Positions 17,524 to 26,602 are shown, counted from the first letter of the stretch. The stretch is 64,000 nt of DNA from Caballeronia udeis (GCF_001544555.2 NZ_FCOK02000027.1:1-64000); one strand, 5' to 3'. Notes: a model not told the origin generated them from the letters alone. Made by a program: numbers and translations.

Positions 17524-17988
17524 TCACTCCACCAGCCGAACGATCTCCACCTGCACCTCGCCCTTGTCGATCAGCATGATGCCCAGCGTCACCGGCAGCT
17601 TGAACCGACGCGGCCCCGCGCTTCCCGGATTGACGAACAGAGTCGCACCGCGGCGTTCGATCAAAGGCTTATGCGAATGGCCGGTCACGACCACGTCAAT
17701 ACCGGCAAGTTGCTTCGGAACATCGGCTATGTCGTGGACGAGATGAATCGCTGTATTGCCGATATGAAACGTCAGCGCTTCAGGCAGGTCGTCGATCCGC
17801 GCGCCCGAGTCGTTGTTGCCGCGGACCGCGGTGACGGGTGCGAGTTCGTTGAGTATGTCCAGGACAGCGGGATTGCAGATGTCGCCGGCGTGAATGATGT
17901 GCTCGCAGCCGCGTAACGCATCGAGCGCCTCGGGGCGAACGAGGTTGTGGGTATCGGAGATGATGCCGATGCGGATGACAGATGACAT
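17524..17988 (-). CDS. YfcE/MJ0936-family metallophosphoesterase
   Basis: 154 residues, a compact calcineurin-like phosphoesterase. Metal-binding motifs are in order: SDTHN (Asp12, His14), AGDICN, GNND, and TGHSHKP, then VNPGSAGPRR. Small members of this family hydrolyse phosphodiesters such as bis-pNPP or 2'3'-cyclic nucleotides with Mn2+; the natural substrate here is unknown. ATG 17988 gives the usual family length; an upstream in-frame extension to 18027 looks spurious. It is followed by a bidirectional terminator and preceded, on the same strand, by the TMEM175-like gene 71 nt away. Confidence 0.88.
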   Translation of the reverse strand: MSSVIRIGIISDTHNLVRPEALDALRGCEHIIHAGDICNPAVLDILNELAPVTAVRGNNDSGARIDDLPEALTFHIGNTAIHLVHDIADVPKQLAGIDVVVTGHSHKPLIERRGATLFVNPGSAGPRRFKLPVTLGIMLIDKGEVQVEIVRLVE

Positions 17989-18059
17989 GGGCTTCGCTCG
18001 CAGGACTTCATGGCCCGAGCGTAGCACTGTTCACGCCGATAAAATCACCGCGGCGCAGG

Positions 18060-18644
<585 letters not shown>

Positions 18645-18915
18645 CTTCGTCCTTTCTTGTGCTTGCTCGTGCTTGCTCGTTGCGACGCGGCGGTCGATAG
18701 CCTTGCGGCCTGGGTGGCCCTGACACGGTCGCACCCCGGCCGCTCGCAGCAAATTATGCGTGAGCGACCTGGCGTTGTCGATTTAGCGCGAGCGGGAGAA
18801 AAAACGCGGTGGTGGTTGGCTGCAATGCAGCGCATCCCTGGCGACCCGGACGCGGGACGCTAGCGCCTGTCTGGATTGGCCCGCCGGCCGTCCGATGGTA
18901 GAATGCCGTCCGCTT

Positions 18916-19000
18916 GGCGGGGTGATGAAATTGGTAAACATAGCGGACTTAAAATCCGCCGCCTAACGGCTTGCCGGTTCAAGTCCGGTCCCCGCTACCA
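18916..19000 (+). tRNA. tRNA-Leu (anticodon TAA)
   Basis: An 85-nt cloverleaf with encoded CCA. The acceptor strands GGCGGGG and CCCCGCT pair (one G-T), the anticodon stem GCGGA/TCCGC holds the loop CTTAAAA with anticodon TAA at 18950-18952, a long variable arm (CGCCTAACGGCTT) marks a class II tRNA, and the T-arm reads CCGGTTCAAGTCCGG. It decodes UUA/UUG leucine codons. Confidence 0.97.
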
Positions 19001-19097
19001 GCGTCAGCTTGATTGCCAGAGTGACCGTCAGATTGACTGAGCGTCCGCTGAACGAAAGGGGTGTTTTTCTGCCGCATGCAGATCAGCGCAACGATCA

Positions 19098-19113
19098 CTG
19101 TATATTCATACAG
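19098..19113. promoter_or_regulatory. Consensus LexA (SOS) box
   Basis: CTGTATATTCATACAG fits CTGT-N8-ACAG perfectly, with an AT-rich centre as in strong SOS operators. It lies 98 bp after the tRNA-Leu gene and 175 bp before the nearest downstream gene, a lipoprotein. No known SOS gene is adjacent. Confidence 0.6.
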
Positions 19114-19287
19114 AAACGTATCAACGTCGTTGCGCCCCCGGATTTCATTTGTACCGGTTGAAAGGAAACGAGAGAAGCCGCACCGCACGACGCTGGCCCG
19201 CTTTATCGATGCCGAAACCGCCGCCAGTCCCCTGTCTTCGCTTAACCGACTGCAGTAGACTGCGCGTCCTACCTAGCGCGAGCCATC

Positions 19288-19659
19288 ATGAAACATCGAA
19301 CCCTTTATGCGGTGGCCGCTGCTGCCGTTCTTACCTGCACCGCAGGCTGCACCACCCCGTATCGCAACGGCCAGGTGTGCAAGGCCAGGATGGTCGATAC
19401 CTACCCCGCCTCCGAGCCCAGGCTGAGCTATGACCCGCCCCGGGTCGCCTATCAAGGCACACGTGTCGTGGTCGAAGGAAGCTACACCAAAAAGATTCCG
19501 CCAACAGGCGTGACTCCGATCAAAACCACGACATTGCAAGTGCAAGCCGCCGTCGAATGCACGTTCGAAGGCAGTAGTCTCAAGACGTTCCAGTGGCTGA
19601 CCCCGGCGGATCTCGCCGCAAAGTACCCGCTGAAGCCGGACACCAGCGACACGGAGTAA
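19288..19659 (+). CDS. Small lipoprotein of unknown function
   Basis: 123 residues. A signal peptide (MKHRTLYAVAAAAVLTCTAGC) ends in a lipobox-like TAGC, so the mature protein should start with a lipidated Cys. The rest (TTPYRNGQVCKARMVDTYP..., VVVEGSYTKKI) has two further cysteines that may form a disulfide in the periplasm and resembles no family I can name. The start was chosen as the first ATG giving a signal peptide; the ribosome binding site (GCGAG) is weak. A LexA box lies upstream, a 10-bp inverted repeat downstream. Confidence 0.7.
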   Translation: MKHRTLYAVAAAAVLTCTAGCTTPYRNGQVCKARMVDTYPASEPRLSYDPPRVAYQGTRVVVEGSYTKKIPPTGVTPIKTTTLQVQAAVECTFEGSSLKTFQWLTPADLAAKYPLKPDTSDTE

Positions 19660-19674
19660 CCGTATTTCCGTAGA

Positions 19675-19708
19675 TTCATTGACGCTCTCATTTCGACACG
19701 TCAATGAA
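19675..19708. terminator. Perfect 10-bp inverted repeat, possible terminator or operator
   Basis: TTCATTGACG, 14-base loop, CGTCAATGAA, located 16 bp after the lipoprotein stop. There is no T-tract, so it may be a regulator site rather than a terminator. Confidence 0.3.
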
Positions 19709-19849
19709 CACACGGATTTGCTCATGCAGCGGCTCAAGCAGTGACTCAGGCATCGACTCAGGCCTCACATGGCCCCCGTCAGCGGACTCCGGTCGTCTTT
19801 AGTATCATCAGCGGCTCGCTTCGTGCGTTGAATCCTCGAGCCCTCGCCC

Positions 19850-21064
19850 ATGTCCGCTGCCGCCACCGATTCAAATTCCCACGCCCCGCATCATCCGCCT
19901 CACCCACATTATTCGCGGGCGACGCTGCTCGTCCTGGCGACGATCGCAGGCGTATCGGTCGCTAATATCTATACGAATCAGCCGCTGCTCGCGGCATTTC
20001 GCGCGTCGTTCCCGGAAAGCGCGGGGATGATCGGCGCGGTGCCCGCCGTCACGCAACTCGGCTATGCGCTCGGCATGTTATTGCTGGCGCCGCTCGGCGA
20101 TCGCTTCGACCGCCGCCTGATCATTCTTCTGCAACTGGCCGCGCTCGGCATCGCGCTCGTCGCGGCAACAGCCGCGCCCACGCTCGGCGTGCTGATCGCC
20201 GCGAGCCTGGCGCTCGGTGTCGTGGCGACCATCGCGCAGCAAGCCGTACCCTTCGCCGCCGAACTCGCGCCGCCGGCGCAACGCGGTCACGCGGTTGGAA
20301 CGGTGATGAGCGGCTTGCTGATCGGCATCCTGCTCGCGCGTACGGTCTCGGGTTTCGGTGCGGAGTACTTCGGCTGGCGAGCCGTGTATGGCGCCTCGGT
20401 CGCCGCGACCATCGCGCTCGCCGTACTCGTGGTAATGCGCCTGCCGCGCAGCAAGCCGACCTCCACACTCCCCTACGGCCGCCTGCTCGCGTCAATGTGG
20501 CATCTCGTGGTCGAGTCGCCGGCACTGCGCGAGGCATCGATGACGGGCGGCGCGTTGTTCGCGGCGTTCAGCATCTTCTGGTCGGTGCTCACGCTCCTGC
20601 TCGCCGGCGAGCCGTTCCATCTCGGCCCTCAGGCGGCCGGACTGTTCGGTATTGTCGGTGCAGCGGGTGCACTGGCCGCGCCGCTTGCGGGCAAGTCGGC
20701 GGACAAGCGCGGACCGCGGGCGGTAGTGTCGCTGTGCATCGTGCTGGTGGCTGTCTCGTTCGTGGTGTTCGCGCTGTCGGGACACAGTCTCGCAGGCTTG
20801 GTGATCGGCGTGATCGTGCTCGATATCGGCGTGCAAGCCGCGCAGATATCGAATCAATCGAGAATCTACGCGCTCAAGCCGGAAGCACGCAGCCGCGTGA
20901 ATACCGTGTACATGGTCGTCTATTTCATTGGCGGCGCCGCGGGATCGGCCGTTGCATCGCTGGCCTGGCACGCGTTCGGTTGGGTCGGCGTATGTCTCGC
21001 GGGACTTGCAGCCACCGGGCTTGCCGGCTTGAGCCATTCGCGAAGCCGTTCCAAAAAGGCCTGA
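19850..21064 (+). CDS. MFS efflux-type transporter
   Basis: 404 residues with 12 predicted membrane spans and a His/Pro-rich cytoplasmic N-terminus (SHAPHHPPHPHYSR). The motif NIYTNQPLLAAFRASF at the end of TM1 and LAPLGDRFDRR (MFS motif A) after TM2 place it with drug/metabolite exporters related to E. coli YgaY-type proteins. The substrate is unknown. The His-rich tail could bind metal, but it is short and may be incidental. ATG 19850 is supported by homology to the first membrane helix rather than by a strong ribosome binding site. It converges with the receiver-domain gene, whose stop is only 15 nt away. Confidence 0.85.
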   Translation: MSAAATDSNSHAPHHPPHPHYSRATLLVLATIAGVSVANIYTNQPLLAAFRASFPESAGMIGAVPAVTQLGYALGMLLLAPLGDRFDRRLIILLQLAALGIALVAATAAPTLGVLIAASLALGVVATIAQQAVPFAAELAPPAQRGHAVGTVMSGLLIGILLARTVSGFGAEYFGWRAVYGASVAATIALAVLVVMRLPRSKPTSTLPYGRLLASMWHLVVESPALREASMTGGALFAAFSIFWSVLTLLLAGEPFHLGPQAAGLFGIVGAAGALAAPLAGKSADKRGPRAVVSLCIVLVAVSFVVFALSGHSLAGLVIGVIVLDIGVQAAQISNQSRIYALKPEARSRVNTVYMVVYFIGGAAGSAVASLAWHAFGWVGVCLAGLAATGLAGLSHSRSRSKKA

Positions 21065-21078
21065 GTCCGGCGCTTGCT

Positions 21079-21528
21079 TCAAGCCGAAGGCGCTGCGCCC
21101 CGGGCGCGCGCGTAGTGATGCAACGCGTCGAGAACGCGGTCGAATTCCAGGGATTTATCGAAGAAATGGCGCACGCCGTATTGCAGGCAACGCTCGCGGT
21201 AGGCCGGCAGCGCGTGGTTCGTCAGGACAGCGGCGAACGCCGAATCGGTCATGCCGGTACGCTGCAAGTACGCCAGCACCTCGACGCCGGAACCGCGCTT
21301 CAGTTGCAGGTCGACAATGACTGCATCGAATCTCTGCGCTTCCAGCAGCCCGATCGCCGTTTCCGGCGTGTCCGCCCATGCGGTGACCCGCAGTTCGCCG
21401 GACGCATCGATCGCTTCCACCAGGCTGCGCCGGATCAACGGCGAGTCTTCGATCAACAGCACGCTCAGCGGCCGCTTGTGCGCGAGACCGGTTTTATCGA
21501 CGATCGTTTGTTGGCCCACGGCGGGCAT
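21079..21528 (-). CDS. Receiver-domain-only response regulator
   Basis: 149 residues consisting of one CheY-like REC domain without an output domain. Acidic residues are Glu27/Asp28 (LLIEDS), the phosphoacceptor is Asp73 (VIVDLQL), and the conserved Thr (VLTNHA) and Lys (FFDKS) follow. It may act as a phosphate sink or protein-interaction regulator. It starts 4 nt after the stop of the LuxR-type regulator, so they form an operon. AGGAGG touches the ATG at 21528 directly; an in-frame GTG at 21519 has better spacing and may be the true start. Confidence 0.88.
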   Translation of the reverse strand: MPAVGQQTIVDKTGLAHKRPLSVLLIEDSPLIRRSLVEAIDASGELRVTAWADTPETAIGLLEAQRFDAVIVDLQLKRGSGVEVLAYLQRTGMTDSAFAAVLTNHALPAYRERCLQYGVRHFFDKSLEFDRVLDALHHYARARGAAPSA

Positions 21529-21532
21529 CCTC

Positions 21533-22165
21533 CTACTCGATCAAACCGTTCTTGATCGCGTAATACGTGAGATCGGCATTGTTCGCGAGCCGCATTTTTT
21601 CAAGAACGCGAGCGCGATACGTGCTGATCGTCTTCACCGACAAATGCAGTTCCTCCGCTATCTCGGTCGGAATCTGACCGCCCGCAAGCTTGCAAAAAAT
21701 CTGAAACTCCCGCTCCGACAATGTTTCGTGCGGCCGCCCGGTCGCGGGTTTTTCGAGCTTGTCAGCGAGTGCGTCGGCGATAAATTCCGACAGGTACCGG
21801 TGGCCCCGCGCCACCGTCCGAATGGCCCGCACGATCTCGTCGGGCGCCGCGTCCTTGTTCAGATACCCGTTGGCGCCAGCACGCAGCAGGTTGATCGCGT
21901 ACTGGCTTTCCGGATAACCCGACAGCATCAGCACACCCTGCTCCGGGCGGATCTGCTTGATCACACGCAAGGTATCAATACCGTTCTTGTCCGGCATCGC
22001 AATGTCCAGCAGCACGACGTCAAATGCGCTTTCGCGCACGCGGGCGATGGTTTCGTCACCGGTGGACGCTTCGGCGGCGACTTCCATGTCGGGTTCGTCC
22101 GCGACGAATTGCCGGAACCCGCTTCGCACAATGGCGTGATCGTCCGCTATCAACACTCGAATCAT
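21533..22165 (-). CDS. NarL/LuxR-family response regulator
   Basis: 210 residues. REC domain at about 2-120 with Asp8/Asp9, phosphoacceptor Asp54 (VVLLDIAMPDKNG), and Lys in LNKDA; LuxR-type HTH at about 145-205 (LSEREFQIFCKLAGGQIPTEIAEELHLSVKTISTYRARVLEKM). It should bind DNA as a phosphorylated dimer. Similar to the GacA/UvrY branch in layout. The receiver-only gene follows after 4 nt. The most likely partner kinase is the HisKA_3 protein encoded divergently 1.3 kb away (23447-24853). Confidence 0.92.
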   Translation of the reverse strand: MIRVLIADDHAIVRSGFRQFVADEPDMEVAAEASTGDETIARVRESAFDVVLLDIAMPDKNGIDTLRVIKQIRPEQGVLMLSGYPESQYAINLLRAGANGYLNKDAAPDEIVRAIRTVARGHRYLSEFIADALADKLEKPATGRPHETLSEREFQIFCKLAGGQIPTEIAEELHLSVKTISTYRARVLEKMRLANNADLTYYAIKNGLIE

Positions 22166-22280
22166 CTGCGCTGTCCGCGGCCATTTTTAGAGTGAATCAT
22201 TGTCCTGACAACGCCCGGCGAGAATCATCCTGCCGCGCGTCGTCCTGAAACTTCACTGGTTTTTCAACGTTACCGCACAA

Positions 22281-22874
22281 TCAGCCGTCAAGGCCGTCGA
22301 GCAGGTCGGCCATGTCGTCGGCGTGTTCTTCCTCGACCGCCAGGATCTCTTCGAAAATCCGGCGCGTGGTGACGTCCTTCTCTCCGATATAGCGAATGAT
22401 TTCACTATATGTATCGATCGCAATGCGTTCCGCGATCAGGTTCTCCCGAATCATGTCGATCAGGTTGGCGCCTTCCTTGTACTCGGAATGCGAGCGCGAC
22501 GCGAGGCTGTCGGGTGCGAAATTCGGCTCGCCGCCCAACTGGACGATACGTTCCGCGATGGTGTCCGCGTGCTCCTGCTCTTCGGTCGCGTGCTGCGCGA
22601 ATTCCGAAGCGACCGCTTCCGAATGAATGCCCTTCGCCATGAAGTAGTGGCGTTTATAACGCAGCGTGCAGACGATCTCGGTGGCGAGCGAATCGTTCAG
22701 CAGCTTCAACACGACTTCCTTGTCCGCGCCATATGACGAGGTAACCGGGCCGTCGTCCATGTGCCGACGCGCGTTGGCGCGAATCTTTTCCATGTCCAGC
22801 ACAAAGGGATCGGACTTGCCGCCGGCTTCCTTCGATTGTGCCGGTGCAGCTTTTACAGCAGACGATTTCGACAT
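22281..22874 (-). CDS. Ferritin-like (bacterioferritin-type) di-iron protein
   Basis: 197 residues. After about 50 residues of Lys/Ala/Ser-rich start, a four-helix ferritin-like bundle follows with carboxylate/histidine ligands in the usual order: ATEIVCTLRYKRHYF (helix 1), EEQEHADTIAERI (helix 2), ENLIAERIAIDTYSEII (helix 3) and EEILAVEEEHADD (helix 4). It probably oxidises or stores iron or protects against peroxide, in the cytoplasm. ATG 22874 follows CTGGAG; upstream in-frame codons look spurious. It is a single gene between the response regulators and the DUF1328 peptide. Confidence 0.85.
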   Translation of the reverse strand: MSKSSAVKAAPAQSKEAGGKSDPFVLDMEKIRANARRHMDDGPVTSSYGADKEVVLKLLNDSLATEIVCTLRYKRHYFMAKGIHSEAVASEFAQHATEEQEHADTIAERIVQLGGEPNFAPDSLASRSHSEYKEGANLIDMIRENLIAERIAIDTYSEIIRYIGEKDVTTRRIFEEILAVEEEHADDMADLLDGLDG

Positions 22875-23038
22875 TGATGCGCTCCAGAAAAAGAATCGGT
22901 TTTTGTCCGACGGTTGGGCAGGTTCATGATGTGTGCGTCGGGAATATCGGGCGGCACCGCCGCCCGCGGTCACTCTCGTCATGGCCTGCATGCGGCGTGC
23001 CTGCCCGCGCCAGGTGCTTGCCGGCTATTCGGCCAGCG

Positions 23039-23215
23039 CTAATCGATTATTTTCTTCGTCACGATAAAACCAAGCACGAGGAACACAACGCACAGGACCA
23101 GGAAAAGCACGAACAGGAATTTCGCGATACTGGCCGCGCCCGCTGCCACACCGGTGAAGCCGAGCAAGCCCGCAATGACAGCGACAATGGCGAAAAACAA
23201 TGCCCACTTCAACAT
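23039..23215 (-). CDS. DUF1328 (YtjA-like) small membrane protein
   Basis: 58 residues, almost entirely two hydrophobic helices: MLKWALFFAIVAVIAGLLGF, a small Gly/Ala turn (TGVAAGAASIA), then KFLFVLFLVLCVVFLVLGFI and the basic end VTKKIID. This is the standard form of DUF1328 proteins, widespread and of unknown function, often stress-induced. A GGGGAA ribosome binding site lies 6 nt upstream of the ATG at 23215. It is divergent from the sensor kinase gene. Confidence 0.9.
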   Translation of the reverse strand: MLKWALFFAIVAVIAGLLGFTGVAAGAASIAKFLFVLFLVLCVVFLVLGFIVTKKIID

Positions 23216-23446
23216 GATCGGTTCCCCAATAAGGTTGGACTAGTAACTGGATGTTAGCGAGGCTGTCATGAACTGCCATCTGGATGCGCGCCGTTTTTCG
23301 TGTAGGAGAGCGCCGACAAACGCTTTCAATGCGCTTCTTACTTCACGTCTTATCCGCCTCTTACCCGTCGCGAATCGAGCGCAATTCAATCAACCCCGGA
23401 CGACGCGAAAAGTTACACTGGCCGGACAGAAACCCGGCGACTCCCT

Positions 23447-24853
23447 ATGACTTCCTCTTTGCACGAAGGCGGCACGGCGAATCCGGTAGCGGGCGTCACG
23501 CGGCGCGCAACCCGCTTCAGCGCGCGTTTGAACGGCTGGATGCGTCGCTGGAGTTGGGCCGTCGCGATGACCGTGGCCATCGTGATCACGGTCGGCGGCC
23601 TTGTGATACTCGAGTCGGGCCGCATGCGGATTGCCGCGGAATACGAGACCGCGCTCGATGCGAAAGGCGCCACCACGCAGCTGACCGCGCTGGCGGCGGA
23701 CATCGCGTCATTGACCGCCGACGAACGCGCGTTTCGCCTCGCGCCGGACAACACCTACACCGCCGACTCCAATGCGGCGGCGGCGAGGATCAGACAAACG
23801 GTCGCGTCGCTGGATGCGTACTATCGCCGCAAGGCGGACGACACCGCGCTCGCCAGTTTCAAACAGGTCAGCGCTATCCTCGATGCACGGATCAACGCGG
23901 GACTTGCAGCAGGCTCTGGTTCGGACGCCGATGCAACTACCCCTGTCCTTGACAGCACGCTCACCCTGCTGCGCCTGAACGAAGAGCACCGGGCGCAATC
24001 GGCGCTTGACGCGAGCCGCGCCGACCAGCGTATTTCCACGTTATGCGTGGGCGCATTGTGCGGATTGAATATCGTGTTGTTCCTGCTGTTGTTCCGCAAT
24101 CTCGGCATCCAGCTGGACAAGCAGGACCGGGTGCAACAAAAGCTGATTACGCAGCAAGAGGAGCTGGACCAGCTCGTGTTCGACCGCACGCGGCAACTGG
24201 AGGAGCTCGCGTGGCATCTGCAGTCGGTGAGTGAAAACGAGAAGACCGAGCTTGCCCGCGAACTGCACGACGAACTCGGTTCGATCCTGACGGCCAGCAA
24301 GATGGACGTGGCGTGGGTCAACAACAAGCTCAAGAGCACCGAGCCCGCGATGGCCGGGAAACTCGGCCGTGCGCTCGCGAATCTCGATCAGGGGATTGCG
24401 CTGAAGCGGAGGATTATTGAAGACATGCGGCCAACCGTGCTTGCCAACTTCGGACTGGTCACGGCGCTGCGCACACTCGCCGATGAAACCGCGCAACGCA
24501 CCGGCTGGACGCTCGAACTCGCGCTGCCCGACGACGACATCAAGCTCGGCGAAGAGGTCGAGATCGCGTTGTTCCGGGTCGCACAGGAATCGCTGACGAA
24601 CGCGGCCAAATACGCGCACGCGTCGAGCGTGTCGATTGCGCTGGCGCTGGATGAAGAGCGGGTATCAATGCATATAGCCGATGACGGTGTCGGCATCCGC
24701 CCACAGGATCTGCAGCGTACGCACACGCATGGACTGCTGGGCATGCGCCAGCGAGTCAGTGCGCGCGGCGGTCGTATCGAGATCGAACGACGCCAGCCGC
24801 ATGGCACCGATATCCGCGTCACCATGCCACGCGTACGCAACTTCGACGCTTGA
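23447..24853 (+). CDS. Membrane sensor histidine kinase (NarX/HisKA_3 type)
   Basis: 468 residues. TM1 at about 38-58 (AVAMTVAIVITVGGLVILES), an all-helical periplasmic region of about 145 residues resembling a CHASE3 four-helix sensor, TM2 at about 202-220 (GALCGLNIVLFLLLF), a coiled-coil linker, then HisKA_3 with phosphoacceptor His274 (ELARELHDELGSIL) and a HATPase domain with ADDGVGIRP and GLLGMRQRV. It should phosphorylate a LuxR-type regulator; the one encoded at 21533-22165 is the natural candidate. Its signal is unknown. The Shine-Dalgarno is not obvious. Confidence 0.92.
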   Translation: MTSSLHEGGTANPVAGVTRRATRFSARLNGWMRRWSWAVAMTVAIVITVGGLVILESGRMRIAAEYETALDAKGATTQLTALAADIASLTADERAFRLAPDNTYTADSNAAAARIRQTVASLDAYYRRKADDTALASFKQVSAILDARINAGLAAGSGSDADATTPVLDSTLTLLRLNEEHRAQSALDASRADQRISTLCVGALCGLNIVLFLLLFRNLGIQLDKQDRVQQKLITQQEELDQLVFDRTRQLEELAWHLQSVSENEKTELARELHDELGSILTASKMDVAWVNNKLKSTEPAMAGKLGRALANLDQGIALKRRIIEDMRPTVLANFGLVTALRTLADETAQRTGWTLELALPDDDIKLGEEVEIALFRVAQESLTNAAKYAHASSVSIALALDEERVSMHIADDGVGIRPQDLQRTHTHGLLGMRQRVSARGGRIEIERRQPHGTDIRVTMPRVRNFDA

Positions 24854-25168
24854 CGGCCCACCGCCCTGTTGGCTTTTTGCTGGCGCTCGCGCTGCGCTTG
24901 TAGGACGGCGCTGACAGAAGTTGCAGACGGCGCCGACACGATAAAAACATCCGCGCCTACAGCTTGCGCACGCGCAGTTTTTTATGATTATTCAAACTGG
25001 CGTGGTCGATCGAAGCGGTTCGAAGCGGTGATCGATCGTAGCCAAGGCCGCGATGTGTCTTGCAGCCGCTTTTGCTGTTGGACGCCGGGTGGCCAGGATT
25101 CGAACATCGGGCACGCTTTCATGGCCGAACGGCTGGCGTACCCGCATCAAACTCAAGGGGAATTGCTC
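24854..25168. other. Intergenic region sensor kinase / entericidin
   Basis: 315 bases without a gene. Near the middle there is an AT-rich patch (GTTTTTTATGATTATTC, about 24978-24993) and then a 10-bp tandem repeat TCGAAGCGGT (25010-25029). These may be part of the entericidin promoter. Confidence 0.45.
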
Positions 25169-25309
25169 ATGACTCGACTTATCGCTTTGCTGTTGATCGT
25201 CGGAACTGCCGCGCTTGCAGCTTGCAATACGGTGGCCGGCGCCGGCCAGGACCTTTCGAAGGGCGGCAACGCAATCACGAACTCGGCCGACAAGCACGGC
25301 GCGGAGTAA
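25169..25309 (+). CDS. Entericidin A/B-family small lipoprotein
   Basis: 46 residues. The signal MTRLIALLLIVGTAALAAC ends in lipobox LAAC; the mature part NTVAGAGQDLSKGGNAITNSADK has the entericidin pattern (N-T-x-x-G-x-G-x-D). Entericidins are tiny cell-envelope lipoproteins often induced in stationary or osmotic stress; in E. coli EcnB is a bacteriolytic lipoprotein. AAGGGGAA lies 7 nt before ATG 25169. A strong terminator follows at 25386-25433. Confidence 0.9.
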   Translation: MTRLIALLLIVGTAALAACNTVAGAGQDLSKGGNAITNSADKHGAE

Positions 25310-25385
25310 CGAAGGAAGCTGGCGGCGGATAGTGAGAGGTTCGTGACCAGTCCCAGTTTGCTGACAGCCGTCTTCGCGGCCACAA

Positions 25386-25433
25386 AAAACGGCGGACCTT
25401 TCTGGAATTTTCCGGAAAGGTCCGCCGTTTTTG
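25386..25433. terminator. Bidirectional Rho-independent terminator
   Basis: AAACGGCGGACCTTTC pairs with GAAAGGTCCGCCGTTT around a short loop, with T5-6 on each strand. It serves both the entericidin gene and the converging EamA gene. Confidence 0.9.
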
Positions 25434-25456
25434 TACCGCCCGCTGTCAAGCCGGCG

Positions 25457-26602
25457 TCAAACCAGTCCGCGCCGCTTGTAATCGAACCAGAACGACAAAG
25501 CCACGCTCGCGAGGATGATAAGGGTCGCCATCACGGTCCACTTCGTGATCACCTCGCCGAGAAACAGCGCGCCTATCACCACGGCCACAACAGGATTCAC
25601 ATACATGCAGCTACTCGCGATAATCGGGCTCGTGTGGCGAATCAGGTAGGCATACGCAACATACGCCGCCATCGACCCGACGAGCATCAGGTAGAGGTAA
25701 GCCAAAAACGGCGTAAATGCCATGCTCACAATACGCTCGCCTGACACCCACGCGACAACGGTCGCCATCGCGCCGCCAAGGCTGATCTGCAGCGCAGTCG
25801 ATACCAGCAAGTCGGACGGCAGCTTGAGACGCCCGGCGAGAAACGAGCCGGCCGCCCAGAAGAGCGCGCCGCACAGGATTGCAAGACTGCCGGCAGTCGA
25901 CCCCGACGACGGATCACCGTGATTCAGCAGCGCAATCCCGATCAGCCCAAGCCCGACCGCAATCCACTCCCCCTTCGCGACCTTGCGTCCTGCTATAGCC
26001 GCAATGACAGTAGCGAACAACGGCACGGTCGCGACCATGACAGCGGCCGTGCCGGTCTCGACCGTGCGCATGCCAAATGCGAGCATCCCGCTCGATAAAC
26101 CCACGAGCAGCGTTCCGACCGCCGCTGCGTTACGCACTTCGGCGAAAGTCGGCCAGACCGGATCGCGGCGCGCAGCGAAGATGAACAAACCAATGCCGGC
26201 GAAGAAGTTGCGCAATCCCGACAACATCAGCGGAGGAAACGATTCCAGCGACAGATGCACCGCCATGTAGGTCGAACCCCATACGAGGTACACCACGCAG
26301 AGGGCAAGCGCCACGCGGCCGCTGCGGGTTGCGGGAAGCCCGAACGGGAAATGGCGAGGAAGATTGAACGGGCGGCGCTTGGAGGCATCGGCGGACGCTT
26401 GCGGGTTTGTCACGCCCGGCGAAACATTCCGCGAAACGTCCGGCGGGGTGTCCGGCGAATGCAATGGCAATGCCGATGACGCATCCGCCGGCGGGCGCGG
26501 AAACGGCAGCACATCAGCCGAGGGCTGCGGCTGCGACGGCACGAGCTGCAATGGTGGCGAATCAGAATCCGGCGATCGCGGCGGCGGCAACGGTGTAGAC
26601 AT
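25457..26602 (-). CDS. EamA/DMT-superfamily transporter with Pro-rich N-terminal extension
   Basis: 381 residues. Two EamA repeats of five helices each start near residue 95 (RVALALCVVYLVWGSTYMAVHLSLE) and about 245, as in YedA/RhaT-like metabolite exporters. The first 92 residues are Pro/Ser/Asp-rich and hydrophilic, which is unusual because EamA proteins normally begin at the first helix. The start at 26602 is supported by GGAGTAACGG directly upstream, so the extension is probably translated. The substrate is unknown. It converges with the entericidin gene through a shared terminator. Confidence 0.85.
   Translation of the reverse strand: MSTPLPPPRSPDSDSPPLQLVPSQPQPSADVLPFPRPPADASSALPLHSPDTPPDVSRNVSPGVTNPQASADASKRRPFNLPRHFPFGLPATRSGRVALALCVVYLVWGSTYMAVHLSLESFPPLMLSGLRNFFAGIGLFIFAARRDPVWPTFAEVRNAAAVGTLLVGLSSGMLAFGMRTVETGTAAVMVATVPLFATVIAAIAGRKVAKGEWIAVGLGLIGIALLNHGDPSSGSTAGSLAILCGALFWAAGSFLAGRLKLPSDLLVSTALQISLGGAMATVVAWVSGERIVSMAFTPFLAYLYLMLVGSMAAYVAYAYLIRHTSPIIASSCMYVNPVVAVVIGALFLGEVITKWTVMATLIILASVALSFWFDYKRRGLV

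Noticed and set aside
18916..19287. Integration of a mobile element at tRNA-Leu
   Set aside because: No integrase and no second copy of the tRNA 3' end was seen in the window; the LexA box alone is not enough.
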